Positions 1 to 10,312 of a stretch of 64,000 nucleotides of DNA are shown in pieces (within the stretch, counting starts at the first letter, position 1; the number at the start of each line of letters is the position of its first letter). The notes beneath the pieces are model-generated. The model ran no database searches. It was not told where the DNA came from and saw only the letters and a list, made by a program, of their open reading frames with translations. The stretch lies in the NCBI GenBank assembly GCA_028290705.1, contig JAQGJH010000046.1, forward strand, positions 1 through 64,000, written 5' to 3'. Both the position numbers and the translations under genes were made by a program. Source of the stretch: Hyphomicrobiales bacterium. GTDB lineage: Bacteria > Pseudomonadota > Alphaproteobacteria > Rhizobiales > Beijerinckiaceae.

Positions 1-92
1 GCCATGGGAAACTGTCCTCGTCTGCGCAAAAGAGCACGGGGGCAGTGACTAACCCGCGCGCCGTCCCATCGCAAGCGCCGGGTCCAAAATGC

Positions 93-130
93 CGAACGTC
101 GCCCGCGGCAAGACCCGGGGGCGACGTTCG
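93..130 (-). terminator. Rho-independent terminator of the OMP gene
   Basis: A perfect 12-bp inverted repeat (93-104 pairs with 119-130, 14-nt loop) starts just beyond the stop of the outer-membrane protein gene. On the minus strand it is followed by a short T run (ATTTTGG). Position and shape fit an intrinsic terminator. Confidence 0.7.
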
Positions 131-134
131 CCGA

Positions 135-1046
135 TCAGAACAGGCGGTTGACGCCCATGCTGACCCGCGTCTCTATTTCCCGGATCTTGAACGGGATCGC
201 GTCGCCGACTTTGGCGTTGCGCGCCACGCCCGACGGATCGTTCGGAAGCGGGTCGCCGGGTTTGCCGTTGACGAAGTTGATCTTGGTCACTTGCAGATCG
301 CTCGTATCCTGGAGCGACAGCATCGCGCTGATGTCGGCCCGGATCGTCCAATGCGGATCGAGCGCCTTTTCGACGCCGAAGCCCAGCACGGGCGAGAATG
401 CCGTACGCGACGTCTGGACATCGTAGTTCTGGGCCCAATTGGGCGTGTAGAGGTTCGCGCCCCAGTAACTCTCGGCCGGCTTCGACAGATAAGAGAGCAT
501 GTTGACGTTGGCTTTCACGTCCACGCGGCCATACCCGACGCCGAAACGCGCATAAACCAGCACCCCCGAGCCGCAATCACCGCAAGCGCCGCCGAACGTA
601 TAGCCAAGGCGCATGCTGGCGATGGCTTCGGCTTTCTTGCGGATGTCGAGGCAGTAGGACGTGGGATCCATCTGCGCCGCACAGGGAACGTCGTGCTTGG
701 ACTGGTAGATGCCTTCCAGTTCGAGCCCAACAAGGAAGTTCGATTGAAGCACCATGTTGCAACCGGCCTGCAACCCGGCGGCCGGTCCGATCATGCCGGT
801 CGTGAGTTCACGAATGTAGTTGGCGTTGAAGAATGCCGTCTTGCTTTGCTGCGTCCAGATATTGCCGATCGAGGCGCCGGCCTGCGCACCGACGTAACAC
901 CGGTTCCAGTCGAAACCGCGCGGCGCTTCGCGCAAAACGACCGGAGCGGGCTCGGGGAAGTAACCGCCTCTCATCTGCGGATCTGCGGCATGCGCCGCAA
1001 CGGCGAGCATCGGCAAAAAGGCGAGCGGAAGCGCAAACCTGAGCAT
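135..1046 (-). CDS. Omp25-like outer-membrane beta-barrel protein
   Basis: Predicted 303-residue secreted protein. I start it at the ATG at 1046, because the next residues (MLRFALPLAFLPML, then AVAAHAAD) form a clean Sec signal peptide with an AHA-A cleavage site; an upstream in-frame ATG at 1082 would bury the signal. The mature part has alternating hydrophobic/polar segments, many aromatic residues, Cys pairs (CAAQ...YCLD and GACGDCGSG) and ends in a terminal Phe (VNRLF), the C-terminal signature recognised by the BAM machinery. This matches the small beta-barrel OMP family common in Rhizobiales (Omp25/RopB/OmpW-like). Specific substrate unknown. It is separate from the rib operon by about 180 bp and has its own terminator. 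Confidence 0.7.
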   Translation of the reverse strand: MLRFALPLAFLPMLAVAAHAADPQMRGGYFPEPAPVVLREAPRGFDWNRCYVGAQAGASIGNIWTQQSKTAFFNANYIRELTTGMIGPAAGLQAGCNMVLQSNFLVGLELEGIYQSKHDVPCAAQMDPTSYCLDIRKKAEAIASMRLGYTFGGACGDCGSGVLVYARFGVGYGRVDVKANVNMLSYLSKPAESYWGANLYTPNWAQNYDVQTSRTAFSPVLGFGVEKALDPHWTIRADISAMLSLQDTSDLQVTKINFVNGKPGDPLPNDPSGVARNAKVGDAIPFKIREIETRVSMGVNRLF

Positions 1047-1224
1047 GATTGAAATCCACTTGATCGAAATAAATACCGTCACTCAATGACGCGACGATGG
1101 ATCAATATGGTTAAGCTTAGGTTGCCGGAAGCGCGGGTCATGCGCCAAGCGTGAGGCGTCCTGCGCCCTGCGTCAGGCGTGCTGCACCACGGGTGTCGCT
1201 TGAAACTCAGCGGGCTGCGGTCTT

Positions 1225-1827
1225 CTATCGGGCTTCCACCAGCCGTGCGGCATATCGCGCCATCAGGTCGACCTCGATGTTGAGATCGTCCCCGGTCTTG
1301 CGCTCACCCCAGGTGGTGACCAGCAGCGTGTGCGGGATGAGCAGGATCGTGAAACTCGAGCCCGAGACGCTGTTGACCGTTAGCGACGTTCCGTCGAGAC
1401 AGACCGAGCCCTTTTCGGCGATGAAGCGCGCGATGCCGGCCGGCGCCTCGATGTCGTAATGCGCCATACCGTCGAAGTCGCGACGCTCGATGATGCGCGC
1501 GACGCCGTCGACGTGACCGGTGACGATATGCCCGCCCAGTTCGTCCCCGATCTTCAAAGACCGTTCGAGATTCACCCTGCGGCCTGGCTTCCAGCGCCCG
1601 ACCGTCGTGCGGGCAAGTGTCTCGGCCGCGGCGTCGACCTCGAAGAACGTGCGCCCGTCCTGCGTGCCGATCTCGACTGCGGTCAGGCATGGCCCGGAAC
1701 AGGCGATCGAGGCCCCCAGCAGGATGCTTTCAGGCGCGTAGGAGCATGCGATGCGAATTCGCTGAAGCTCGCCCTTTTGAGTGATCGAGAGGATTTCACC
1801 GACATCGCTGACGAGACCCGTGAACAT
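1225..1827 (-). CDS. ribE: Riboflavin synthase alpha subunit
   Basis: 200 residues, normal for the family. It catalyses the dismutation of two 6,7-dimethyl-8-ribityllumazine molecules to riboflavin in the cytosol. The N-terminus [12 protein letters not shown] is the classic start of the first lumazine-binding barrel; the second repeat begins near residue 100 (GHIVTGHVDGVARI), preceded by RVNLERSL (84-91). The start codon overlaps the stop of ribD, so the two are translationally coupled. In many Rhizobiales ribH and nusB follow ribE; here they do not, and an OMP gene lies downstream instead. Confidence 0.95.
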   Translation of the reverse strand: MFTGLVSDVGEILSITQKGELQRIRIACSYAPESILLGASIACSGPCLTAVEIGTQDGRTFFEVDAAAETLARTTVGRWKPGRRVNLERSLKIGDELGGHIVTGHVDGVARIIERRDFDGMAHYDIEAPAGIARFIAEKGSVCLDGTSLTVNSVSGSSFTILLIPHTLLVTTWGERKTGDDLNIEVDLMARYAARLVEAR

Positions 1828-2960
1828 CAGAGCACCCTTTCAAATTCTGCAACCTGATCGACGCCTGAGAAGCTCGGGCGAGCCGCACGATAGCGGGCCG
1901 GATCGTGCAGGATCGCGCGCGAGCCGTCGCTGAGAGCGGCAATTCCAACGCGACCAAGCGGCCTCGCGCCCTGCAGCAGGAAGACGTCGTCCGCCAGACC
2001 GGCAGAGATGAGACAGCCCGCGACCGTCGGCCCGCCTTCGCTGAACACGCGCGTCAGGCCGCCACGCGCCAGCACGGCGAGCGCCGCGTGAAGATCGATG
2101 TGCCCGTCCGCATCGGTGTCGACAATCTCGACCGAGACGCCCCGCGCCTCCAGATCGCGGCGCGCCGCGACGGGCGCGCGCTCTCCCGCAATGACGAGCA
2201 CCGGCCGCTCCGCTGCCGTCGCCACGAGGCGCGAGCGCACGGGAATGCGCAAATGAGTATCGAGCACGACGCGCAGCGGCGTCCGCGACTCGAGCCCCGG
2301 CAGGCGAACCGTCAAAAGCGGATCGTCGCCCAGCACGGTGCCGACCCCCACCATGATGGCGTCATGCATGGCGCGCATGATCTGCACGCGATGATTGGCC
2401 GCCATGCCGGTGATGATGAGCCGTGGATCGTGGGGGCTGCCGGCCGCAGCATAGCCGTCGGATGTTTCGGCAAGTTTCAGGGTCACCATCGGGCGACCCT
2501 CGGTGACGCGCAGGATGTGCCCGAGATTGGCCCGTCGTGCGGCTTCGGTGCAGACGCCCGTCAGCACCTCGACGCCCGCATCCCGCAGGATCTGATGTCC
2601 ACGCCCGGCAACCCGCGGGTCCGGGTCCTCGATGGCCGATACGACCCGCGTCACACCCGCGCGCGACAGGGCGTCGGCACAGGGAGCGGTGACGCCGTGA
2701 TGGCTGCAGGGTTCGAGCGTCACATAGGCCGTGGCGCCTCGCGCGCCTTCACCCGCCTCGGCCAGCGCGACCGTCTCGGCGTGAGGACGTCCGCCCTGCT
2801 GGGTCGCGCCCCGGCCGATGATCCGCCCGTCCCGCACCAAAATCGTTCCGACCGCAGGGTTCGGCGCGGTCACGCCGAGTCCGCGCCGGCCGATCGCCAG
2901 CGCCGCCGCCATGTAACGTTCGTCCGCTTCCCGCGCTGCGGTGCTCGACGCCTCCGTCAT
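1827..2960 (-). CDS. ribD: Bifunctional riboflavin deaminase/reductase RibD
   Basis: 377 residues. The N-terminal half is the diaminohydroxyphosphoribosylaminopyrimidine deaminase: zinc ligands H60 in HAE, C85 (EPCSHHG) and C94 (APC). The C-terminal half (from about residue 155) is the NADPH-dependent 5-amino-6-(5-phosphoribosylamino)uracil reductase, with [12 protein letters not shown] and the [10 protein letters not shown] motif. Together they perform steps two and three of riboflavin synthesis. The start overlaps the end of nrdR by 4 bp and the stop overlaps ribE, so nrdR-ribD-ribE form one unit. Confidence 0.95.
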   Translation of the reverse strand: MTEASSTAAREADERYMAAALAIGRRGLGVTAPNPAVGTILVRDGRIIGRGATQQGGRPHAETVALAEAGEGARGATAYVTLEPCSHHGVTAPCADALSRAGVTRVVSAIEDPDPRVAGRGHQILRDAGVEVLTGVCTEAARRANLGHILRVTEGRPMVTLKLAETSDGYAAAGSPHDPRLIITGMAANHRVQIMRAMHDAIMVGVGTVLGDDPLLTVRLPGLESRTPLRVVLDTHLRIPVRSRLVATAAERPVLVIAGERAPVAARRDLEARGVSVEIVDTDADGHIDLHAALAVLARGGLTRVFSEGGPTVAGCLISAGLADDVFLLQGARPLGRVGIAALSDGSRAILHDPARYRAARPSFSGVDQVAEFERVL

Positions 2961-3445
2961 GCCGGACCCGGCCCACGCGGCGGAGGCTCGCCATCCTCAC
3001 CGGCCAGTTCGTCGATGATCGCGCCGAACTCGCGCGCCTCACGGAAATTGCGATACACCGAGGCAAAGCGCACATAGGCGACGCCGTCGAGCGCGCGAAG
3101 GCCCTCCATCACCAGCTCGCCGATGCGGTCGCTCGGAATCTCGCTGTCGCCCTGGCTCTCGAGCTGGCGCACGATGCCGTTGACCATGCGCTCGACCCGC
3201 TCCGGATCGACCGGGCGCTTGCGCAGCGCGATCGACAGGGACTGCATCAGCTTGTCCCGGTCGAAGGGCACTCTCCGGCCCGATTTCTTCAACACGATGA
3301 GTTCGCGCAGCTGCACGCGTTCGAACGTGGTGAAACGGCCGGCGCAATCGGGACAGACACGCCGACGCCGGATCGCGGATGCGTCTTCCGTCGGACGCGA
3401 ATCCTTCACCTGTGTATCGAGACTCCCGCAATAGGGACAACGCAT
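2957..3445 (-). CDS. nrdR: Transcriptional repressor NrdR
   Basis: 162 residues. A zinc ribbon at the N-terminus (C3, C6, C31, C34; [18 protein letters not shown]) is followed by the ATP-cone domain (from about residue 49, [16 protein letters not shown]) that senses ATP/dATP. NrdR binds NrdR boxes upstream of ribonucleotide reductase genes. The gene sits between glyA (26 bp upstream) and ribD (4-bp overlap), a conserved alphaproteobacterial order. Confidence 0.96.
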   Translation of the reverse strand: MRCPYCGSLDTQVKDSRPTEDASAIRRRRVCPDCAGRFTTFERVQLRELIVLKKSGRRVPFDRDKLMQSLSIALRKRPVDPERVERMVNGIVRQLESQGDSEIPSDRIGELVMEGLRALDGVAYVRFASVYRNFREAREFGAIIDELAGEDGEPPPRGPGPA

Positions 3446-3471
3446 CGAGGGATCCTAGCGGCCGGCGGGCC

Positions 3472-4785
3472 TCAGCCGTAAATCGGGAAACGCCGGGTCA
3501 AATCCGTGACCTGGCTGCGCACCTGGGCTTCCGTGTCGGCATTGCCGGCCTCGCCATTCTTCGCCAGCCCGTCGAGCGTTTGGCAGATCAACTGGCCGAC
3601 CTTGCGGAACTCGGCGACGCCGAACCCGCGCGACGTCGCCGCCGGCGTCCCGAGCCGGACACCGGAGGTGATGGCCGGCTTTTCCGGGTCGAACGGCACG
3701 CCGTTCTTGTTGCAGGTGATGTGCGCGCGCCCGAGCGCAGCCTCGGACAGCTTGCCGTTGAGGCCCTTGGGCCGCAGGTCGACCAGCATGAGGTGGTTGT
3801 CGGTGCCGCCCGTCACGATCGCGAAGCCGCCCTCGAGAAGCGTGGACGCCAGGACCTTCGAATTGTCGACGATCTGGCGCGCATAGACCTTGAATTCAGG
3901 GCGCAGCGCCTCGCCAAAGGCCACGGCCTTGGCGGCGATCACGTGCATCAGCGGCCCACCCTGAAGGCCCGGAAACACTGCCGAATTGATCTTCTTGGCG
4001 ATCGCCTCGTCGTCCGTCAGCACGAGCCCGCCGCGCGGACCGCGAAGGGTCTTGTGCGTCGTCGAGGTCACGACATGGGCATGCGGGAACGGCGAGGGAT
4101 GCGCCCCGCCGGCCACCAGGCCGGCGAAATGCGCCATGTCGACGAGGAACACCGCCCCGACTGCGTCGGCAATCGCCCGGAAGCGCGCGAAATCCCAATG
4201 CCGCGCATAGGCCGAGCCGCCAGCCACGATCAGCTTCGGCTTGTGCTCCTGCGCCAGCTTTTCGACCTCGTCCATGTCGATGACGTGCGACTGAGGGTCG
4301 ACGCCGTAGCTCACGGCCTTGAACCACTTGCCCGACATGTTCACGGGCGACCCATGGGTGAGATGGCCGCCGGCCGCGAGGTCGAGCCCCATGAACGTGT
4401 CGCCGGGCTGAAGCAGCGCGAGAAACACCGCCTGGTTCGCCTGGCTGCCGGAATTGGGCTGCACGTTGGCGAAGCGGCAACCGAACAGGCGCGTGACGCG
4501 CTCGATGGCCAGCGACTCGGCAATGTCGACGAATTGGCAGCCGCCATAATAGCGCCGTCCCGGATAGCCCTCGGCATATTTGTTGGTCATCACCGAGCCC
4601 TGCGCCTCGAGCACGGCGCGCGACACGATGTTCTCGGAAGCAATCAGCTCGATCTCGTCACGCTGGCGGCCGAGCTCGAGTTCGATGGCGCGGGCGATTT
4701 CCGGATCGGTCTCGGCGAGGCCGGCTCCGAAAAAGCTGTTTGAGAGGCTGTAGCCCTGAGCGGCGGTGGCGTTCGACTGGGACAT
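3472..4785 (-). CDS. glyA: Serine hydroxymethyltransferase
   Basis: 437 residues from the ATG at 4785, chosen because GAGGAG lies about 9 nt upstream and the protein then matches usual family length; an ATG 69 bp further up would add an unconserved tail. PLP-dependent interconversion of serine and glycine with tetrahydrofolate, the main source of one-carbon units. Visible signatures: [13 protein letters not shown], the PLP lysine in [13 protein letters not shown] (K245), and [14 protein letters not shown] near the C-terminus. First gene of the glyA-nrdR-ribD-ribE run. Confidence 0.96.
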   Translation of the reverse strand: MSQSNATAAQGYSLSNSFFGAGLAETDPEIARAIELELGRQRDEIELIASENIVSRAVLEAQGSVMTNKYAEGYPGRRYYGGCQFVDIAESLAIERVTRLFGCRFANVQPNSGSQANQAVFLALLQPGDTFMGLDLAAGGHLTHGSPVNMSGKWFKAVSYGVDPQSHVIDMDEVEKLAQEHKPKLIVAGGSAYARHWDFARFRAIADAVGAVFLVDMAHFAGLVAGGAHPSPFPHAHVVTSTTHKTLRGPRGGLVLTDDEAIAKKINSAVFPGLQGGPLMHVIAAKAVAFGEALRPEFKVYARQIVDNSKVLASTLLEGGFAIVTGGTDNHLMLVDLRPKGLNGKLSEAALGRAHITCNKNGVPFDPEKPAITSGVRLGTPAATSRGFGVAEFRKVGQLICQTLDGLAKNGEAGNADTEAQVRSQVTDLTRRFPIYG

Positions 4786-5086
4786 GACCCCTGGCTCCTC
4801 AATGCGCCGCTGTTGCGGCGGCCCTGCGCTGTCTGTGACGAGAGGTGCTTCCAACTGGCTGGCTCTTCGGGCCCTGCCCGCAAGATCTAGTCCCGTCCGG
4901 AAGAAATCGCACCCGCCTTAGCATGGCCGGCCCGCCGCGCAAAGGCGACACGAGCGCCTGTGGACGATGGGACCGGCGACGAAAAAGCCCGCCTCGGTGA
5001 GAGACGGGCCTGTTCTCTTTTATCCTTACGTCCGAGCTGGCGTCCGGATCATGACCGGCCGCTCGACGAGGAAACTTCGTGCCGGA
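4786..5086. other. glyA upstream region / ldt downstream region
   Basis: About 300 bp without a gene. It must hold the glyA promoter on the minus strand and it carries the ldt terminator listed separately. I looked for folate- or glycine-type riboswitch structure and saw none I could support. Confidence 0.5.
4980..5008 (-). terminator. Terminator of the L,D-transpeptidase gene
   Basis: On the minus strand a hairpin (GCCCG/CGGGC plus CTC/GAG with one mismatch) is followed directly by TTTTT. It lies about 80 bp past the stop of the L,D-transpeptidase gene. Confidence 0.7.
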
Positions 5087-6427
5087 TCACTCCGTCAGGG
5101 ACATGGGCTCCAGAATGCCGCCGTTCTGCGTCGCCTGCACGGGGGCCGACGCCACCGCACCCGACGCACCGAACCCGTCGCGCTGGTAGATGTCGTCGCG
5201 GAACTGGATCAGTCCATCATTCGCCCAGGCGGTCACGTAGACCCAGTAGACCGGCACCGGCGACGACAGACGCGCGTCGATGCGCTGGCCGGACCGGATC
5301 GACTCGTCGATGCGGTTGCGATCCCAGCCCGCCGTGTCCTTCAGCAGCCAGGCGACGTAGTCGCGCACGTTCTGAACGCGCACGCAGCCCGACGACACAA
5401 AGCGGAAATCATCCCCGAAAATGCCCTTGGCAGGGGTGTCGTGCATGTACACGCCATGCGGGTTCGGAATGTTGATCCGCACGAAGCCAAGCGAGTTCAC
5501 GTCGCCGCCCGGATCCTGCCGGAACATGTATTTGGTCGCTTCCATCGAGTTCCAGTTGATGGACTCGGGAGCGACCTCCCCGCCGGCCTGATTGTAGACG
5601 CGGATCTTGTTTTCCGTGAGATATTTCGGGTCGGCCTGCATCTTGGGGATCAGGTCCTTGCGGATGATCGAGGCCGGCACGGTCCAGAACGGGTTGAAGT
5701 TGATCTCGACGACGCGCGCCTGCATCACCGGCGACTGACGGTCGATCTTGCCGACGCCCGCCGCATGATGGGTCGCAACCTGGCCATTCTCGACCGTCTC
5801 GACGGCCGCCGCCGGGATGTTCATCGTCACGTAGCGGTTGCCGAGATTGCCCGAGAAGGCGCGCAGCCGCACGAGATTGATCTCGAGCTGCCGCAAGCGA
5901 ACCTGCACCGGCACGTTCAGGGCCGCGATGGTCTGCTGGGCGACGACGCCGGTCGGCGAGATGCCATGACGCGTCTGGAACCGGCGAACGCCCGCCTCGA
6001 CGTAGGAGTCGAACACCGGCGACGAACCGGCCGACGCGTCGAGATCGCCGGTGGTCACCAACCGCTTGCGCAGCGCCACCACGGCATTGCTCTTGGCGCC
6101 GAGCTTGAGGGTCTGGTTCGGAACGGTGTTCCAGCCGCCGCGGCCTGCGAGATCCTGATATTGAGCGATCGCCTGCTCGGTCGTCGTCACGGTCTGGGGC
6201 GAGAGAACCGGCGTGGTCGTCCGCGTGACGCCCAGCGCGGCATCGGAATCGTATTTCTGGACCCACTCGGCCTGCTGACCGAACAATCCATCTCCCGGGG
6301 CGGCCTGCGCCTCACCCACGCCGAAGCGTCCCAGCCCGAATGCGGCCGTGAGGCCGGCGATCGTCAGGCCTTGCGCGAATGCGCGGCGGGAAACGGAAGA
6401 CTTCAATTTGCTCACCGGTCGCTCCAA
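5087..6427 (-). CDS. ldtP: L,D-transpeptidase, YcbB/LdtP-type, Tat-exported
   Basis: 446 residues. A twin-arginine signal (SVSRRAFAQGLTIAGL, residues 11-26, ending AQAA near 43) directs export. Residues 105-170 form a peptidoglycan-binding domain (NAVVALRKRL ... GVVAQQTIAALNVP). The YkuD catalytic domain follows, with H329 in YMHDTP and the catalytic cysteine C348 in SSGCVRV. Such enzymes make 3-3 cross-links in peptidoglycan or attach lipoproteins/OMPs to it in the periplasm. The next gene upstream on the same strand is an LdtR-like regulator; in Liberibacter and Sinorhizobium LdtR controls the neighbouring ldtP, so I use that symbol by analogy. Confidence 0.8.
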   Translation of the reverse strand: MERPVSKLKSSVSRRAFAQGLTIAGLTAAFGLGRFGVGEAQAAPGDGLFGQQAEWVQKYDSDAALGVTRTTTPVLSPQTVTTTEQAIAQYQDLAGRGGWNTVPNQTLKLGAKSNAVVALRKRLVTTGDLDASAGSSPVFDSYVEAGVRRFQTRHGISPTGVVAQQTIAALNVPVQVRLRQLEINLVRLRAFSGNLGNRYVTMNIPAAAVETVENGQVATHHAAGVGKIDRQSPVMQARVVEINFNPFWTVPASIIRKDLIPKMQADPKYLTENKIRVYNQAGGEVAPESINWNSMEATKYMFRQDPGGDVNSLGFVRINIPNPHGVYMHDTPAKGIFGDDFRFVSSGCVRVQNVRDYVAWLLKDTAGWDRNRIDESIRSGQRIDARLSSPVPVYWVYVTAWANDGLIQFRDDIYQRDGFGASGAVASAPVQATQNGGILEPMSLTE

Positions 6428-6778
6428 TGCGTGTCTCTCGAATGCTTCAAGGTCGGAGAACGCGACGTCGGCCGAGGGCGAATCGCGTTCCGGGTCTTAT
6501 GGCATCTGATTGCGGCGGGAGATTGTGGCGGATCGAACCGCCCTCCCCGTCTCGCAATCCACCGCGCTCCTTGCACGCGCCGGACCCGATCTTACCCCTT
6601 TTTCCAAGGCGGGATGCGGGTTCGCAGCCTCTGAGCGCTAGCATGAACGAGGTTAAAAGAGAACGAACACCGCGGCCCTTTTGTGGCCATGATGCTGCAA
6701 GGAAGACACAGGTGGGGCGAAACGAAAAGGGCGCCTCGAGGGGCGCCCTGTCGCGGAAGACGGATCGGCCTGGAAAAC
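6428..6778. other. ldtR-ldtP intergenic region
   Basis: About 350 bp between the two minus-strand genes. It contains the ldtR terminator (6721-6749), so ldtP probably has its own promoter here. I saw no copy of the GAAGT/ACTTC element found upstream of ldtR. Confidence 0.5.
6721..6749 (-). terminator. Terminator of ldtR
   Basis: A perfect 8-bp stem (6728-6735 with 6742-6749, GGCGCC core) is followed on the minus strand by TTTTCGTTT. It sits 30 bp downstream of the regulator stop codon. Confidence 0.85.
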
Positions 6779-7291
6779 TCAGAGCCGGTAGCGGATCTGG
6801 TCGGTCCAGAAGCGCTCGAGGCGCGTCAGCGCGGTGTTCATGCGGGTGAAGTCGTCACCCGTGATGCCACCGATCTGCTCGACCGTGAGGACGTGCTTCT
6901 CGTAGAGCGAGCTGACGATTTCGTGGACGCCCTGCCCCTTTTCGGTCAGGCTGATGCGGACCGACCGGCGGTCGACGCGCGAGCGGGCATGATGAAGATA
7001 ATCCATCTCGACCAGCTTCTTGACGTTGTAGGAGACGTTCGAGCCGAGATAATAGCCGCGGGTGCGCAGCTCGCCGGCCGTGAGTTCCTTGTCGCCGATG
7101 TTGTAGAGCAGCAGAGCCTGCACTGCGTTGATGTCGCTGCGGCCGCGGCGGTCGAATTCGTCCTTGATGACGTCCAGGAGGCGGCGGTGGAGACGCTCGA
7201 CCAGGGTGAGTGCTTCGAGATAAGCCGGACGAACCTCGCCGAGGCGCTCGGATCTGGCTTGCGAGACTTCCGTCTTCAGGACCGTTTTCAT
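6779..7291 (-). CDS. ldtR: LdtR-like MarR-family transcriptional regulator
   Basis: 170 residues; winged-helix MarR fold. The recognition region (ELTAGELRTRGYYLGSNVSY, then KKLVEMDYL) and the wing (ARSRVDRRSVRISLTEKG) are clear around residues 70-120, flanked by long dimerisation helices. The sequence, with LLYNIGDKELTAGEL, is the type described as LdtR in Candidatus Liberibacter and Sinorhizobium, where it governs a neighbouring L,D-transpeptidase and osmotic-stress tolerance. Here the L,D-transpeptidase gene lies 350 bp downstream on the same strand. The 5' region has palindromic elements that may be its own operator. Confidence 0.8.
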   Translation of the reverse strand: MKTVLKTEVSQARSERLGEVRPAYLEALTLVERLHRRLLDVIKDEFDRRGRSDINAVQALLLYNIGDKELTAGELRTRGYYLGSNVSYNVKKLVEMDYLHHARSRVDRRSVRISLTEKGQGVHEIVSSLYEKHVLTVEQIGGITGDDFTRMNTALTRLERFWTDQIRYRL

Positions 7292-7603
7292 GGCATACCC
7301 CGTTACTTTACTTCGATGTCGCCAGCTCGATGCGCCGGCTTGCTGATGACGTGACTATAGGTTTGCCCGATGAAGACGAGTTTAAACAATAGCCTGAATC
7401 CGAAGTTTACTTCTGTAGGTGAATCGAAGATGAAATAAGAACTTCATTTACACTAAAAATTGCTTGGATCTATATTCCATTTACCACGAGCCGGGTTCCT
7501 GTCGAATGGCACGGCCATGGTTGCGGGCGGCCTTCGACCGGGCGTAATGTGCCGGCCCGAGCGAGCCCGCAGATGAGCCGCCGATCCGGAGAGGACGCCC
7601 GAC
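7292..7603. promoter_or_regulatory. AT-rich divergent control region of ldtR and amidohydrolase
   Basis: A stretch much richer in A/T than the flanks. The octamer TTTACTTC occurs at 7307-7314 and again at 7406-7413, where it is the right part of an inverted repeat GAAGT-TT-ACTTC (7402-7413). A second imperfect dyad ATGAA-N8-TTCAT lies at 7430-7447. The position between a MarR-type gene and a divergent gene suggests autoregulation. Which protein binds is inference. Confidence 0.5.
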
Positions 7604-8614
7604 GTGAAATATATCGACGCCTTCAATCACTTCTTTCCCCGCGCCTTTTTCGACCGGATGCTGGCGATTCCCGGCACCGAGCAGGCCATCGGCAAGCGGG
7701 TGCGCGGCGTTCCCTGCATCTATGACCTCGACGAGCGCATGCGCGTCATGGACATGTTCAAGGACAAGAATTACTCGCAGGTCCTGTCGATCTCGCAGCC
7801 GCCGCTCGAGCAGCTCGGCACGCCCGAGCTGGGCCATGAACTCTCCAAGGTCGCGAACGACGGACTGGCCGAACTCTGCGCCAAATATCCCGAGCGTTTC
7901 CCGGGCTACACGGCCTCCGTCTGCATGACGCACCCCGACGCCGCGCGCGAACTCGAGCGTGCCTACGCCAATGGCGCCAACGGCGTGCAGATCTACTCGA
8001 ACATCGCCGGCCGCCCGCTCGACGAGCCGGAGTTTTTCGGCATCTTCGAAGTCAGCGCCAAGGCCGGCAAGCCGATCCTGATCCATCCCGCGCGCGCCGC
8101 CGACATGACGGACTACAAGAGCGAGGACAAGTCGAAATACGAGATCTGGTGGACCTTCGGCTGGCCGTACGAAACCTCGGCCGCCATGGCCCGGATCGTC
8201 TTCTCGGGCATGCTCGACAAGCTGCCGGAACTGAAGATCGTCGCCCATCACCTGGGCGCCATGGTGCCGTATTTCGAAGGTCGCGTGGGTCCCGGCTGGG
8301 ATCAGCTCGGCAAGCGGACGTCGGATGAAGACTATTCTGTCGTTCTCAAGAACTTGAAGAAACGGCCCTTCGATTACTTCAAGGACTTCTACGCCGACAC
8401 CGCGACCTTCGGGGCCCGCCCGGCCATGGAATGCGGCCTGGCCTTCTACGGACAGGACAAGGTGCTGTTCGCCTCCGACTGCCCGTTCGATCCGGAAAAG
8501 GGCCCCGGCTACATCCGCGAGACGATCGCGGTGCTGGAGTCGATCGACATGCCGCAGGAGATGCGCGAGAAGATCGCCTACAAGAACGCCGAAGAACTTT
8601 TCGGGCTCAAGTAA
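7604..8614 (+). CDS. Amidohydrolase-2 family protein (ACMSD-like)
   Basis: 336 residues; TIM-barrel metal-dependent amidohydrolase of the group that contains aminocarboxymuconate-semialdehyde decarboxylase and related (de)carboxylases/hydrolases. Metal/catalytic residues seen: H161 (ILIHPARA), H215/H216 (IVAHHLGAM) and D292 (FASDCPFD). The usual N-terminal DxHxH is changed to IDAFNHFFP, so the first metal histidine is Phe while the second is kept. Substrate cannot be assigned; probably a carboxylated or ring-cleaved intermediate. It stands alone, divergent from ldtR and convergent with the DUF6163 gene. Confidence 0.75.
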   Translation: MKYIDAFNHFFPRAFFDRMLAIPGTEQAIGKRVRGVPCIYDLDERMRVMDMFKDKNYSQVLSISQPPLEQLGTPELGHELSKVANDGLAELCAKYPERFPGYTASVCMTHPDAARELERAYANGANGVQIYSNIAGRPLDEPEFFGIFEVSAKAGKPILIHPARAADMTDYKSEDKSKYEIWWTFGWPYETSAAMARIVFSGMLDKLPELKIVAHHLGAMVPYFEGRVGPGWDQLGKRTSDEDYSVVLKNLKKRPFDYFKDFYADTATFGARPAMECGLAFYGQDKVLFASDCPFDPEKGPGYIRETIAVLESIDMPQEMREKIAYKNAEELFGLK

Positions 8615-8630
8615 GCCTTGCCGCTCACCG

Positions 8631-10294
<1,664 letters not shown>

Positions 10295-10312
10295 CCGTCA
10301 GGGCGTCGAGGC

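Noticed and set aside
45-1052. 335-residue plus-strand open frame opposite the OMP gene
   Set aside because: Antisense to a protein with signal peptide and beta-barrel features; the plus frame is Arg/His-rich noise.
4786-4985. Possible riboswitch upstream of glyA
   Set aside because: No conserved riboswitch core could be folded or recognised in the sequence.
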